Source: Cystobasidiopsis lactophilus
Taxonomy: Eukaryota > Basidiomycota > Agaricostilbomycetes > Agaricostilbales > Chionosphaeraceae
Reading direction: 5' to 3'
NCBI GenBank assembly: GCA_001599975.1
Contig: BCIO01000004.1
Location: 2,081,328-2,145,327, forward strand
DNA: 64,000 bases
The notes beneath the pieces were generated by a model. That model made no database searches, was not told the DNA's origin, and saw only the letters and a program-made list of their open reading frames with translations. Numbering within the stretch: position 1 is the stretch's first letter; each line of letters opens with the position of its first letter. Position numbers and translations under genes: made by a program. Positions 43,961-56,476 of this stretch are shown here, one piece after another.

Positions 43961-46900
43961 ATGGCTCTTCTGACTGGTTTCTTCGCGAATCTCATGTCGC
44001 CGCGAGATGAAGGCGATCCTTTCAACAGAGCGTCGCCCGGCCCAGCCCTGTCTCCAACGCTGACGATTTCTGCCAACGAAGACGGTCTTGTCATTCGCTC
44101 GGATCAATCGGGCGCCCTATGCCGACTTGCCTGGTAAGACTCAAGCCGCGCGGCTCCACGCAGAGCTGATCCAGACGCTCTCCTCGGCGAACCTCAGGAG
44201 CTCGCCTAGGCAACCCACCAAGGTCCTCACGCATCCACGCGAAGAGGCGTCCTGCACTGTCCTAGGCATCATCGGACTGCTCCAAGGCTTTGCCATTGAC
44301 CACCTGCTGTGCATCGCGAGAACGGAAGCAGCCTGCCACATTCCCTCGACTTCGCCCTCGACAGGGACGCGCTCCATTTTTGCCGTGACTGGCGTTCTGG
44401 CCATACCAATGAACTTGGTGGAAGCGAAGGACGCTATCAAAAGCCATGCGGCGTCGCAAGATGCGCCGAGTTCAGGCTCCAGCGACAGCGAGCCGGACGC
44501 TGACACGGCACCAATAGCCCTGGAGGAGGTCAAATCGTCTCCGAAGAGGCTCAGGAAGTACAGCCTGGGAGCTTACTTGTGGATGCCCTCCTCGAGGGAA
44601 AGTTTGGCCGATCCGGCCAAGGCAGAGCCAGTCCTCAAGCATCGGTCCAGGAAGAGCGAGGCCGATCTCTCCAAATTGTCCGCCCTGGAAATCGCATCTC
44701 GTCGGCGCCTCGATGGGAAAATCCTGAGAGAAGCGCTCAAAGAGCTCAAGAACGGCCTTTACACCTCGTACGATTTCGACGCCACTCGACGTCTTCAAAC
44801 CAAGCTAAAGCTCAGTCGCACCCCTACTCCAAAGAATTCACAATCACCTTTGAACGCCGCGAGCTCCAAGCCGAAGCTTTCCTTGTGGGAGCGGGCAGAC
44901 CCGCGCTTCTTCTTTAATCGGTGGCTCAGCAGGCCATTCTGCGAGGCTGGGCTAAATGACTTCGTCTATCCTATGTTTCAGTATGTGCGAGCCCCTGTGT
45001 TTTGGAGCGCATGAACTGAGGTCAGCGGCAGAGGTTTTGTCGGGCAAGCGCAAGTTGAGCTACCGGTGGCGCCGACCACCAGCTTTTCAGAAGATCCGGC
45101 CCAAACGACCACGTTGAACATGTGTCTCATATCTCGTCGCAGCATAGAGCGACCGGGTCTGCGTTATCAGCGGCGTGGTCTCAACAGCGAAGGGTCGACC
45201 GCCAATTTTGTCGAGAGCGAGCTCATCGCTGCCCTATCGCATGGCTCTGTTGAGCACGTCTTCTCCTTTGTTCAGACCAGAGGATCAAGTGAGTCACTTC
45301 TTTCTGGGTGGAAGTAGGCCCACCTGACTGCGAGACAGTTCCGCTCTATTGGCGCCAGAGCCCGTACGCACTCAAACCCGTTCCTGTGCTGGACCGATCG
45401 CCGGAGGACAACCATGCTGCCATTAAAAAGCACTTTGACAACCAGAAGAACTTGTATGGCCCGCAGGTCGTGGTCAATCTGGCAGAGACCACAGGGAAAG
45501 AGGCCATCGTCGTCGGCGCGTATCAGAAAGCAGTGGATGCTCTACAGGATCCCCAAATCAGGTGCGTTAGCCTTTTAGTATTGCATGATCAACCGTGACT
45601 CCTCTCGTCCAGATACGTCGAGTGAGTTGGTTCTGACCTCCTGCGATGCCGATTGACCTTCGGCTTAGTTTCGACTTCCACCACGGTAAGACCCGGTCAT
45701 CATACTCAGCAGTGCTGAGAATCTTGTTTGTGTCATCCAGAGTGCAAAGGCATGCATTACGAGAACATCTCGAAGCTAATCGACCGCGTTCAAGATTCAC
45801 TGACGGCTCATGAGTGCGTGTGTCCAATCTTCATACTTCGGACAGCGGTTGACTCCAAAACCAGCTTTCTCTGGTGCACTCAAACTCAAGTGTATTCGGA
45901 ACAGAAGGGTGAATGACCACCCTGTTGCTAATTGTCCCGCGCGGCTCATCTGTCTCACAGGTGTGGTGCGAACAAACTGCATGGATTGCCTGGATCGGAC
46001 CAATGTGGTTCAATCCGCCTTTTCTCGCCAAGTCTTGAACGCTAGTCTGGCTAGGGCGGGTGTTCACGCTGCGATCGGCCGTGACAACCCTGCACTTGAT
46101 TTGGTCTTTAACTCCTGTTCGTGTGCAGAGCTTAAGTTGTCAACAAAGCAAAGACTGATTCGGTCGATAGTGTGGGCGGAGAACGGCGACGCCATTTCCA
46201 AACAGTACGCCGGCACATCAGCCTTGAAAGGCGACTTTACCAGGTAAGGCTCTCGGCTGCGAGCATTTGCTGCTGGAACCGAAGCCCTGGCATTATACAG
46301 GACGGGGAAAAGAAATTTCCAGGGCATGATCAACGATGCAACCAACTCGATAGCGCGGTGAGTGCTTCGCGCCACCGTGGTCGACCGGAGCCCTCATGCC
46401 CCAGCAGACTTTTCCAAGGCACGGTCAACGATTTCTTTAAACAGTCCATGCTCGACTTCATCTTGGGCATCAACGTCTACTCCTTCACCGAATTTCAGCA
46501 AACGCTCCAGAGCTCCGATCCCGGCGACTTGCACCGCTTGGCTACGATCAGACAGGTTGCCATCGACACATGTGCCAGCCAGCTGTTGTCATCAGATGAA
46601 ACAAAGCTCGATGGATGGACTCTACTGTCTCCCGTCGACGCGGCGAAGGGCACACCGAGCCGAGCGGAGGATTTCGAAGAGAAGGTGGTCTTGCTTACGA
46701 GGAGGGCGATCTACATCTGCTCCTACGAATACACCCTCCAGAAGGTAATTACTGTCTCAAGTCTTGGGAGCGTGTCTGAAGCGTCAAGGCCGCAGATTCG
46801 AGAGTTTGTCAAGATCCCGCTGCTCTGCGTGGAAGGCATCTCGCACGGCACTTTCATTCTCTCAACACTGAGCTCTTTCGCCCGAGATCCGACTGACAAT

Positions 46901-47317
46901 TACGGTTTCAAGCTGCGGTACCGTCTGCTGGAAGGCGAAGGCGACCGTGCGTCTCAACAGGTCGAGACCGCCACCAACACCTATTCCATGCAAACCGGTC
47001 CGCTATCTGCCACCCTCAGACTCGAAGACGACAGCTCCGCCGCGCCTCAAGAGCTCGTCTTCAAATCTATGCGCAAAGACTTGGGCAACAAGCGGCTGGC
47101 CGAGGCAACTTCGGAAGAGGACGAGCTGAACGGCCAAGAGAATATCCTGCGAATCATCCAGACCATCTCGGACGCAGCGTCCACTATCATCGACGCATCA
47201 TCAGACGGCCCATTCCCTGTCGAGGAGCAGAGCATCAGGACTTTGGAGGAGGCCGAGCTCGCGACCGGCTGGGTGGCAAAAATGGTCCACCAATTGGAAC
47301 ATTACATTTGGCTTTGA
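43961..47317 (+). CDS. SAC-domain phosphoinositide phosphatase with hSac2 domain (INPP5F/Sac2-like)
   Basis: Twelve exons (43961-44133, 44198-44980, 45032-45288, 45339-45561, 45613-45621, 45669-45685, 45741-45813, 45865-45908, 45961-46116, 46171-46243, 46301-46357, 46408-47317) read in frame to roughly 925 residues. SAC enzymes dephosphorylate inositol lipids on membranes. Landmarks are [23 protein letters not shown], the substrate-side [31 protein letters not shown], and the catalytic CX5R(T/S) loop [34 protein letters not shown] ends the SAC domain. The following 300 residues resemble the hSac2 homology region ([11 protein letters not shown]-type strand, here [16 protein letters not shown]). 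Exons 5 and 6 are only 9 and 17 bases, and both encode the highly conserved YVDFDFHH segment. Confidence 0.88.
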
Positions 47318-47466
47318 TGATCTTGTATTTCGTTTTGAATGTCAAAGCAACCACGCAACACCCACCCAGAACTTCCGATCTGCCTGTCACGGGTGGACCA
47401 GGGCAGCCTGCTTTGCCATTTTTCCTGCTGTGACAGCCAGCCAGGACACGCTCCTTAGAGGCGGCG

Positions 47467-49377
47467 ATGGCTGCGCAGCCCCAGGACCAAACTCAATCGC
47501 AAGACTCGGTGGCCAACACCTCACCACCTTTGTCGCAAGCTGTGGCTACACATTGCTCCAAGTTGGATGAGGCGGCTCTGCGTCTTTTTGTGGCCAAAAT
47601 TGCGCCTGAGCTCGACCACTTGCCCAAGGCCAATTTGTCTCGCGTGCGGGATGTGCTGCAAGAGGCCGACAGAGTGGCCGCTTTGGGCGCCAAGTTGAAT
47701 GCGAAACGCGAAGAGCAAATGCAGAAGGAGCTCAAGGATCTGCTCAAGCATGTCAAACGCTACTACAAGCGCGGCTACGTGAGCATCTCAACCTATTCTC
47801 GCTAGTGTAGTGCATGAAGTGGCCACCGCAGGAAGAGCAAGGCCAGATGATGTCCTCCCTTGTCGGGGATTGCGCCGATTGGTCTGTAGGACATCTATGA
47901 AGTTGCGATCGACGGCAGTGCCACGTAATTGTCCGAAGTCTTCAAGTGCTACATGACGTGCTACTCAGTCTACAAGGGCGTGGAGGACTGCGGTTCGAGA
48001 TCCGAGCTTTCCGACTTCGACTTCGAGGATTTGGGCATTCGAGACACCAACGGTCAACTCATCTACGACGCAGGCAGCCCTGACCAGCTCTTTCATTGGG
48101 TCCTTCGAGATCTTCTCTTGACTGCCATCGTGAAGGAGGACAAGAAGCTGCTCGGCAAGATGCTGGCGTTTGTCGAAGCCCGGTTTCTACTTTCCAACAT
48201 TCAAGCTCTCTTACGGAAGAAGAAGAGTGAGCTCAAAACCCGGTTGATTTCTGCTAGCTCTCAAAATGAAGCTCTGCAGACCGGAAACGCAAGACTCAGC
48301 CGCAGCCGAAAGTTCCCCATGTCGACGACGACGATGAGATTCAAGACGCCCACTGCTCAGCCGCCTTTGTCCTAAGGGTTCCAAAGCTACAAAATGCCTT
48401 GGTCAAACAATCCCTTCAAGCTTTCAAGGCCAAGCCCAGCCTCGCCCTATACCACTGGCTCCTGTCCGCGTCGCCCAGCCTGAAGCCGGAACTCGACCAG
48501 CTCATCATCTCTGGCTTAGACGATGGCGACAAAGATTTGCAAGAGCAAGAAGTGCGCCTGGCCATTTAAATCTTTGCCCACAATAAGGACTCCGCCGGCC
48601 TCCAAAAGACGGCTGCCCTACTCGCCAAGCTACGCTTCAGCTATCATTGGGCATTGCCTTGCCAGCGCCTTGCCATCTCCCGAGCCATCTCTTTCGACCC
48701 CTCCAGCCGCTCCTGGGCCTTCCCGATTGTCAAGCAAGGCCTCGCATCGGCGCAGGAAGCGATTTGGGACGAGATGGAACGAGTATTTCCCAATCTCGAC
48801 GAGGCGTTCGACGAGCTTGAAGACGAGCTGGAGGAGATTGGTGGTAGTGTGGAGGAAGAGCGCTCCGCAGGGCAGCCCAAAAAGAAGCGCCGCAAGTTGA
48901 ACGCCAGCGAGGTGGAGGCCAAGACAGAGGACGCCGTCGACCGCTTCTTGGACCGGGCACTTAGCCGCGGAGAGAGTGGATTGTTTGGCTTCGACGATGG
49001 CTACGACAGCGTGGGCGGCGTCGACTCGGAAGACAGTGATTACGAGGAGCAGGTCGAGGCTCGACGTCCAAATATGGCTGAAGCGTTGGAAGGCTGGTTA
49101 CAGATTGCCTCCATCTAGCCGAACAAACCCGAAATGGCGCAGCTCTTGGCGAGCGGAGATGGAGCCTTTTACGAAACCGCTGGCGTCGCCGAAGCCTTGG
49201 CATATCGGTGAGCCTTGACGTTGTTAGGTGTCAGCGTGAACGATTGACGGACCGAACGGATAGGTGCGACTACGACTGGTCACACTCGGGAGGAAAGATC
49301 CACGTCGCCAAGGGCATTCGCGCGCTCTACAATGCTGTGAGGAGATCGTTTGTTCTACTATCGCCGGACCTGCGCTG
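47467..49377 (+). CDS. Uncharacterised acidic protein gene with in-frame stops; possibly a young pseudogene
   Basis: The start MAAQPQDQTQSQDSV opens a 104-codon exon (47467-47778) with a coiled coil (AKLNAKREEQMQKELKDLL). Further conserved-looking coding sequence runs to 49377: SELSDFDFEDLGIRDTNG, QLFHWVLRDLLLTAIVKED, ALYHWLLSASPSLKPELD, then a very acidic stretch with KKKRRK and CDYDWSHSGGKIHVAKG. I do not recognise the family. Three stops interrupt the otherwise continuous frame at about 47926 (TAA), 48567 (TAA) and 49117 (TAG). The second can be removed by a 57-base intron (GTGCGC..AAAAG) and the third by a 66-base intron ending in ATCTAG. I cannot explain the first by splicing. The gene is therefore either inactive in this strain or has a structure that I missed. 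Confidence 0.45.
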
Positions 49378-50388
49378 AAATTGCGGAATCCAGTTCAGCC
49401 CAGCTGGCACCAAAAGAATCGGATATCGGTGACGGAACGACTCCTGGCCCATCTACCCACGCTCCTCTGCAACTCCACGTCTCCCTGCCCACCAGGTCGA
49501 CTTTTGCCACCCCCTTCCCTTTTTCGCCTCCTCGCCCCTGAAACGGTGGCATCACTTTCTATGCTCTCTCCATTCTCATTGTTGCACAACCTAACTGTCA
49601 AGCTTCAAGGCTCGCCTTCGACTTTCTACAGTGACGAGCTTCAAATCCCCTCCCTGACCTCGCGTGATCCTTTGGACCATCTCGTGCGCCCGTTTCATTC
49701 ATAACCTAAAGAAGGGCAGAACGTTAAAGGAGAGGAGGGGCGCATCATCAGCAGGATTACTGGCGAGCGCCTTGGTCGTGTGCCGTGCTGTCTTCTTGCG
49801 ATGTTTAGGACTCGAGGGGACCGGCAACGCGGCTTATCGTTTGTGCCAGCAGGACAAGGTGCAGATGATGGGCAGGACTCGAGGGGGAAAACGCGTTAAA
49901 CTTTGACTGGTCGCGTCAATGGGCCCAGGGTGGTGTGAGGGAGAAGTTGGCACGCTGCAAGGTTTTGGGCCCTTTCTCTCCGTCGCCACCCTCTGCAAGC
50001 TTGCTGCTGCTGCTCTCTCCTGCTTCTATACAACAACGAGCAGTAGTAGATAAAGCCGACTGAATTTATTGTGCTCGCCCGATCAATCGTGACAAGCAGC
50101 CGGAAGTTCAACTTCTCCCCCTTCGCCCTTTGGCCTCGTTTTTCTTTTGGCATCCGCCATAAGCCGGTGCTCTCGTGGCCTTTTGTTCGGCTGCTCATCA
50201 TTACTTTCTTGGGACTCCTACATGGCAGCTTGACGCCCGCCGACGACGCCAGCACACCTCGACCCACCGCAACGGCCCACGCCTGTGCCGAGCGCAAACA
50301 CCTGTCCGCCTCCCCCTTCGCCCACTGCCCACGCAGCACCCACTACTCACACCCGCACTTCAAGAGCAGAGAAAAGCAAGCGCAATAG
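49378..50388. other. Intergenic region upstream of CDC25
   Basis: One kilobase without a convincing gene. Pyrimidine-rich tracts at 49480-49560 and 50260-50350 probably belong to promoter or 5' leader sequence of CDC25. Confidence 0.5.
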
Positions 50389-53300
50389 ATGAGCGGCTTC
50401 TGCTCCTCGTCGCCGCTGGGCACCTCCAAGGCGGCCTCGAATTGGAACGTCTTTGACCCGCCCTCGGACGGCCTTTGCGCTTCCTCCGGCCTCGCCATCA
50501 ACACCCGACATCATGGCCCTGCGCCGCCCAAAGATGCCTCTGAGCTCAGCCCGAGTTTTGACGCCTCGTTCGCCTCCTCCATGTGTGTTGTTTATTCTGC
50601 GCGCCGGTGCCCCTTGGCTGATGAGCGCCCGGCTGGCCAGGTCCATCAACTCGTCCATGTCTGACATCTCCAACCCGATGGACATCTCCCCCGCCATACC
50701 CTCGCGCCATCAGCAGCCATCCAGCAAGCGGCCAGCCCTCGAGCGCGAGCCCTCGTTCACAAAGTCCTTCTTTCAACAAATGACGTCGAACAAACCCAAA
50801 TCTACTACTGCTAGCAGCAACGCTCTACACGCCGATGACAACCCTCTAGCGCCCTCGGCCGACAAGCCCTTGCCGTCGCTACCGACCAAGAATAAGTCGG
50901 AATCCGCCGCCCGACCTGCCGCCAGGGCGTTTGGTGACTTTGTGAACCCCAACTCGCTCAATCCCTCGTCGTCCTCTTCAAGCGCGGTGGCGGGCAAGCT
51001 AAAGGCGCGGAGCAAGAGCGAGGCCACCCTGGCTTTCTCCTCCTCCGCGGGAACTTCAAAAGGGGACTTTGGTGGAATGAAGCCGCCTTTGCCGTTCGCC
51101 TCAAGAGCAGGCGGCATCTCGAGGGCCAACCCGTTCAAGGAGGGCCTCCAGTCTGCCACCGTCTCCAACCTCAATTTTGACCAGCGCAGGCCCGGCTTGT
51201 CGTCGTGCGTTGTTTCCGCTCTCACTTTCGAACCCATTCGTTTGGTCTCACACTCCAGCGGGACGCTACAGAGGCAAGCAGCGTCAAGGCTTGCCCGTGG
51301 AATGGAAGTCGCAGTCCTTTGGCAGCCTGGCCCAGCAAGCGCAACCGCGGTGGCCCGACCTAAGCAGGAACGAGGAGCGCCGGTCCTCCGAGCCCTTTGT
51401 GCCCACTTTCGCCAACACTTTAGAAGCCCACCCGGAAGAGGGCCACATCTTAACCTCGTCGCCGCAGCCCACGCCAATGGACATTGATCCCAAGTCGCCC
51501 TTCTTCGCCGACCCGGCACCGCCGCCAGAACCGGTGTCCGCGCCGATTCAAATGGGCGGCCGAACTGCTCTGGTTCGAACAGCGTTCACCGCCGTGGCCT
51601 CCCCTAATGACTCACTCTCGTCCTCCAACTCGAGCTTCTCAGAGTTCTTCCAGCCGTCCCCCTCGGCAGCCCAGCAAATGGCCCTCCCGCCTTCCCCCGC
51701 TGTGGCTTCCATCCCCAACAGCAAGAAGCGGTCATACAACCCGGACACTTCCATCGAGGACTTGGACGACCATAACGAAGACCCGTCCTCGCCGCTGGCC
51801 CAAGCTCTCCAAGCCCGGCCAGTCTTGCACAAGGCCGCATCCATGGCTTCGGGCGTCACTGGCTCCTTCTCCCGTCGGCGCCTCTCTGACCGCGCGTCGA
51901 CGTCTTCCAGACCCAACTTTCTACTCAGCTCCAACCGGTCATCGTCCAACTCGACAGTCCGCGGCCCGCCACCATCGGTCGAAGTCGTCTCCCCTTGCTC
52001 CAAAGCCGCTAGCAACCGTGACTTCTCAGACCAGCAAGCCCTCAAGAAGTCCAGGGCGGACATCGAAGGCTCTGCTCGCCCATCACTGCTCAAGGCCCGC
52101 CGAGCCCACTCGGTCTGCGACGGCCAGCCGCTGTTCGAACCGCCCCCGCCATCGTTCAGAGGTCACACCAAGTCTTCAAGCCGGTCTTTGGGCCTCGGGT
52201 CGACCTCGTCGCTCCAGCACCGGCCGTCGCCTATCTTTGACTTTCAACCAAAGCACGCGTCTTCGGCCAGCGACTCCTTGGGAGGGCCGGCGGCCAAGAA
52301 GCGAGTGGTATCTGATGGTCATCCGCCCATCGGCTTCGCGCCAGCCATGCTGCCACAGGAGTTTGGAAGTGAGGCCGACGGAAAGGCCTTGCCTTGCCAC
52401 GCTGTCAAGGAAGACGGCTTGATGAGAGTCATGCCCAATGTCGTACGTCTCAGCCTTCCTTCCCGCTCAGTTCTTGATTGGTTTTGACGCGGTCTGGATT
52501 TTGTCACAGGTGTCGGACTTGGTCAATGGTAAATACGCATCGCTGATCGACCGGTTCGTCATTGTGGACTGCCGCTTTCCGTGGGAGTACACCGGCGGCC
52601 ACATCAAAGGCGCCATCAACCTCCACCTGGCCGAGCAAGTGGAGAGCTTCTTCCTCTCGCCTGGCAATGGCCTCCGGGCCAGCTACGACTGCTTGCCGGC
52701 CCCGTCCAACTCAGGCGAAGACCACCCGGAAGGCAAAACCGTCATCATCTTCCACTGCGAGTACTCCGAGATGAGGGCCCCCGTCGCGTGCGTTGCCTTC
52801 TCCTCGCTGTATCAGCCTTCGGCGGCTGATCGACGTTTGCTTGTCCGCACAGAGCGAGGAACTTCCGGAGGACAGACAGATCCAAGTGCATGGAGCACTA
52901 TCCTCGAGTCCACTACCCGGAAGTCTACATCATGGCGGGCGGCTACGCGGCCATCCATGGGACCTATCGGGTTCGTTTTCCCTCCATCCTGCATGGCCTA
53001 CTGTAACCTTAATAACACTCCCTGTTCGCCCACAGGAGATTTGCGAACCAGAAGGCTACGTTCGAATGCGCGATTCGTCCGAGTCGTCCAACATGTACGA
53101 CGATTTTCGGCGGCGCAACACTCTGGGGCGCACGCGCTCCTTCACTTTTGGCGACGGCACCCTCAACGATCCTCTTTCCGGCGCCAAACTCACCATGGAC
53201 CTCCCTTCCCAGCGATCGGCGATCAAGGAAGAGGAGCACGAAAACTCCGGCAGCAGCGGCGACCAATCCCGGTCGTCTGCGGGTAGCTCTAGCCCGGGAG

Positions 53301-53488
53301 GCGTTGGCGATTCGCCTTGCCCGGGTCAGGGTGCAGGCCCCGTGCTCGTGGCGCGCAACCGCCAACTCAAAGGCCAGAGCCTGCCGACCCGCGTGACCAT
53401 GCAGCGAGCGGCCACCGTTGGCACCCTCCAATTTGACCCTCGGCGCATCGTCTCCGACCGCCCTCGTCTTCAACATCACTTTCAATAA
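50389..53488 (+). CDS. CDC25: M-phase inducer phosphatase CDC25 (Mih1-type)
   Basis: Six exons (50389-50582, 50641-51204, 51272-52442, 52510-52787, 52853-52970, 53036-53488) give 925 residues. Cdc25 removes inhibitory phosphates from Cdk1 and so triggers mitosis. The first 650 residues are a long Ser/Pro-rich regulatory region with many SP sites, likely targets of CDK, checkpoint kinases and 14-3-3 (for example RRAHSV and KARSKSEA). The rhodanese-type catalytic domain follows: RFVIVDCRFPWEYTGGHIKG, the active loop HCEYSEMRAP with Cys and Arg five residues apart, and CMEHYPRVHYPEVYIMAGGY. A basic, Ser-rich tail of about 150 residues ends the protein. Introns inside the catalytic domain use GTGCGT and GTTCGT donors. 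Confidence 0.95.
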
Positions 53489-54216
53489 ATCCAAAATACA
53501 CGGCGACCTCTCCAGCCGCATTGCACCACCAAAAGTTCTCAGCATCGGTAATCACCAGTCGTTCTTCTCTTCTCTCAGCAGCCGTGCGCAACTTACATCG
53601 CAACGCTCTCGACGCGTTCATGCATCCCTCTTCGCTTAACGAATCAACTCTAGAGCCCATCTTTGACGACACCACTTTCTCTCTCGTCGGCGCGCCCTTC
53701 CTCTCTTCCTCCATTTTCGACGCCCCCCTCCCGAAGTCTCCTGTAACTCTATTCTACTATACGTTCCGTTTCCCTTGTTCACTATAACCCGCTTTTCCGT
53801 TTCGTTCCTGCCCTCGTGCCCTGTATATCCTAACCTTTCAGACCTGTCTCTAGCTCATATTTTGCTTTCTTGGTCTCATCCTTTTCTGAAGATTCCCTTT
53901 TGCATTGAAAACTGCATTGTACACGCCATACGCATCGATGGTATCCACGGAGGCGACCCTCGCAAAGGATCGAAAAGACAACAAAATGGACGAAAGTCCG
54001 TCAGAAGAAAGCAACAACAAGGTTGTGCTTCTCAGCTACAGTGAACCAGTCCACAGGATATCCAGCTACATCCGATTGGGCCCACGTCAAAGCCAGCACT
54101 TGGCAATTCTGTTCCCATCTGATTCGAGAGGAAAAATTAGCCTGAGCGCCCACGAAAGCCTGTGCCAGCACTTACACAACTTCACAGCCACAACCTAATG
54201 TGATTTATGAGCAAGA
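53489..54216. other. Convergent 3' region between CDC25 (+) and the Zn2Cys6 regulator (-)
   Basis: About 730 bases, AT-richer than its surroundings from 53740 to 54240, consistent with two 3' untranslated regions. No gene seen. Confidence 0.5.
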
Positions 54217-56276
54217 TTAGCTGGGAGAAGGGAGGAAGTGCGCACTCTCAATGTATTGTTTGCACAACTGTCGATCTTCAGGTTGCATAGCTAGCGCGCC
54301 CGCCAAGAAGGCGGGGCACGCCGAAAAGCACGCGGACAGATCCACGCTGGTCGGCTCCAGCAGATTGGAGAGTGTCAAGGAGGTCTTCAGCAGGCCGAGG
54401 ATCTGGTTGAAGCAGTCGCGGACCACAGGGTGCAGCGGCCCAACCCGGAGCACTTGCGTGTAGAGCATGATGATGGCAGACAGACGCCAGCACTCTTGCA
54501 TGCTGACTCGCTCCACCCAGTTCACACTGGTCACCGGCCCGTCAACTTCGATTGACAGCGGCCGCCAGGCGCGGATTTGTTCCTCCAGCTGCTGGGCTTG
54601 CTGGACAACCTCTTCCGCGGGATCCTTCTGCCAAGAGCTCGAGCACATATTGCACACTGTCGCCATCATCACACAAAGGGATTGCGGCAGGCCCAGGAAC
54701 TGGATGGGTTTGTCAACATTGCTGATCAACGGCATGACCTAAAAACAACAAGACTGACATGGTCATATGCCGCACTCTCTGGGTCATGAGCAGCACCAGT
54801 CGGTGTGGAGGGTCGATATATGAGGTTGAAAGTCGTAGGTATGCGAAGAGCAATACTGCGAACAACATCGGCCAGGGCAAAGACGCGCAGCGAGAACGTG
54901 GAGTATCCGCGAAGCGAAGAAAGGTCCAAGGATGGATTTGGGCCAAAGGCTGCGTGTATAAGGTCGTCGGCGTTGGCCAGCATGGCGTGGGATTCTCGGG
55001 CGCCGTGGTACACCAGCTCAAACAGCTGGCAATCCATGATTGACCACAATTTGGCCTCCAAAGTCAATCCAGGCCTGACAGGGTATTCAATAGTGGCTCA
55101 AAGAGAAGGAGAACGCAAGCCTCACTCGTTCTCTGTCTGCTTGAGCAGCTGGATGGCAACCTCGTACAGCTCTTCAGGGTCGAACTGGCACTCGCGGCAC
55201 TCTTTTGGTATGAGCTCCTCGGGCCTCGGTGAACCTCGCTTCCATTTAAGAGTGCTGGGAAAGAATCTGCTGAGGCGACGGAGGCGTGCTAAATACCCGG
55301 CCGAGACAGCGTTACGGGCTGCGCGAGTGACTTCGTGCAGCTCTGCGATTTCGGAATAGTGTTGAATGAGGAGCCGCCGAAGGCTTTCAGGAAGAGTGCT
55401 GAACCAAGCCATTATTACGTGGTGGTCTACCCGAAATTGCGGTGTGAGAAGGTCTGGCCTCCTGTTGGGGAAAGATTCACTCACAGAACAAGGTCAGGCC
55501 GTCTTCTTGGGGAGGGTTTGGTGCAGTGCGCGCAACAGCGCCCATGCCGGCCATGGCTGCCGCGTCCATCCGGGCAGCATTAAGCCAATCCGGCGTGGTG
55601 GATCGCAAGGGAGTGAAAACGCCAGGCAGCATCGACTCGAAGCCCGTGAGCGAGTTGAAATCGGCGCCTAGATCCTCCAAATTGTACCCCAGCGGCGAGA
55701 GCGCTGCCGTCGACGTGAAAAACAGGTCTGAGCTTGGGGCTGCCGCCAGCGGGGCAAAGGGCATCGAGGACGTAGAGGGCCCTGCCGAAGTGACGTGAGG
55801 GGTCGTTCCATTCGTTTGTAGGACTGGTGAAGTATTGGAAGGAAGCTGAACGGGTGCCGGTGCTGTAATGGACGACAACGAGTGTGTTGTTTGAGGCGGA
55901 AGGTGGACCTGCGTTCTGTCCAGCGGCTTCGTCATGTGGTCAAGAACGCATTCAAATCCGCCTTCCAAGCAGCGTATACAGCTGCCGTTTTCGAACTAGC
56001 GAAGAAAGCCGGCGTCAGGACTGCCGCAGGCTGGGAGATCTTCAAAAAGAGTGCGCCTCACCACCTCCGGACATTCTGGCACCACCGTCCTAAGCTCGGT
56101 CTGACAGCCCGTGGTGTTTGTGAAATGCTTACTTTTGCGTCGGCGCTTGCAAGTCGCGCACCCCTGTAAGATAGCGATGTCAGGCACATGTTTGCTTTTT
56201 TGGCCTCGCCGAATGGAACCTGCCGTTCTCGACCTCTTCTGGTTGGGAGGCTGACGAAAGAGGTCAGCCTCGGCAT
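54217..56276 (-). CDS. Zn2Cys6 fungal transcription factor
   Basis: Readable exons are 56163-56133, 56075-56062 (14 bases), 55995-55485, 55426-55126, 55075 to about 54749, and about 54728-54217, totalling roughly 560 residues. The zinc cluster is assembled from three exons: GCATCKRRRKKCPEVFEN, then GSCIRCLEGGFEC, with spacing C-x2-C-x6-C-x8-C-x2-C-x6-C. The rest matches a fungal-specific regulatory domain (IMAWFSTLPESLRRLLIQHY, LWSIMDCQLFELVYHGAR, SVNWVERVSMQECWRLSAI, QILGLLKTSLTLSN). The start is uncertain. An ATG at 56276 joins through a GTTCCA intron, or an ATG at 56467 gives a longer N-terminus with QKRSRTA but lies 10 bases from the PAN2 stop. Between 54749 and 54728 only a 20-base intron would restore the frame, which is unusually small. 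Confidence 0.78.
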
Positions 56277-56476
56277 GAAAACAAGTGCAAAGAGCCTACC
56301 ATGAAGCCAGCAAGGCCACTTTCGAGATTCAGCACTTCGTTGATAGCGGGAGGAAGGTGGATCGGTTCGGGCTTTCCGTGGGCTGGATGTCTCCCAGAAG
56401 GCCCAGAAGATCCGCCGTTTAAATCCTTCGCAAGTGAAGCGTTGTTACAAGCTAGAAGCATAGACATTGCAATAGC

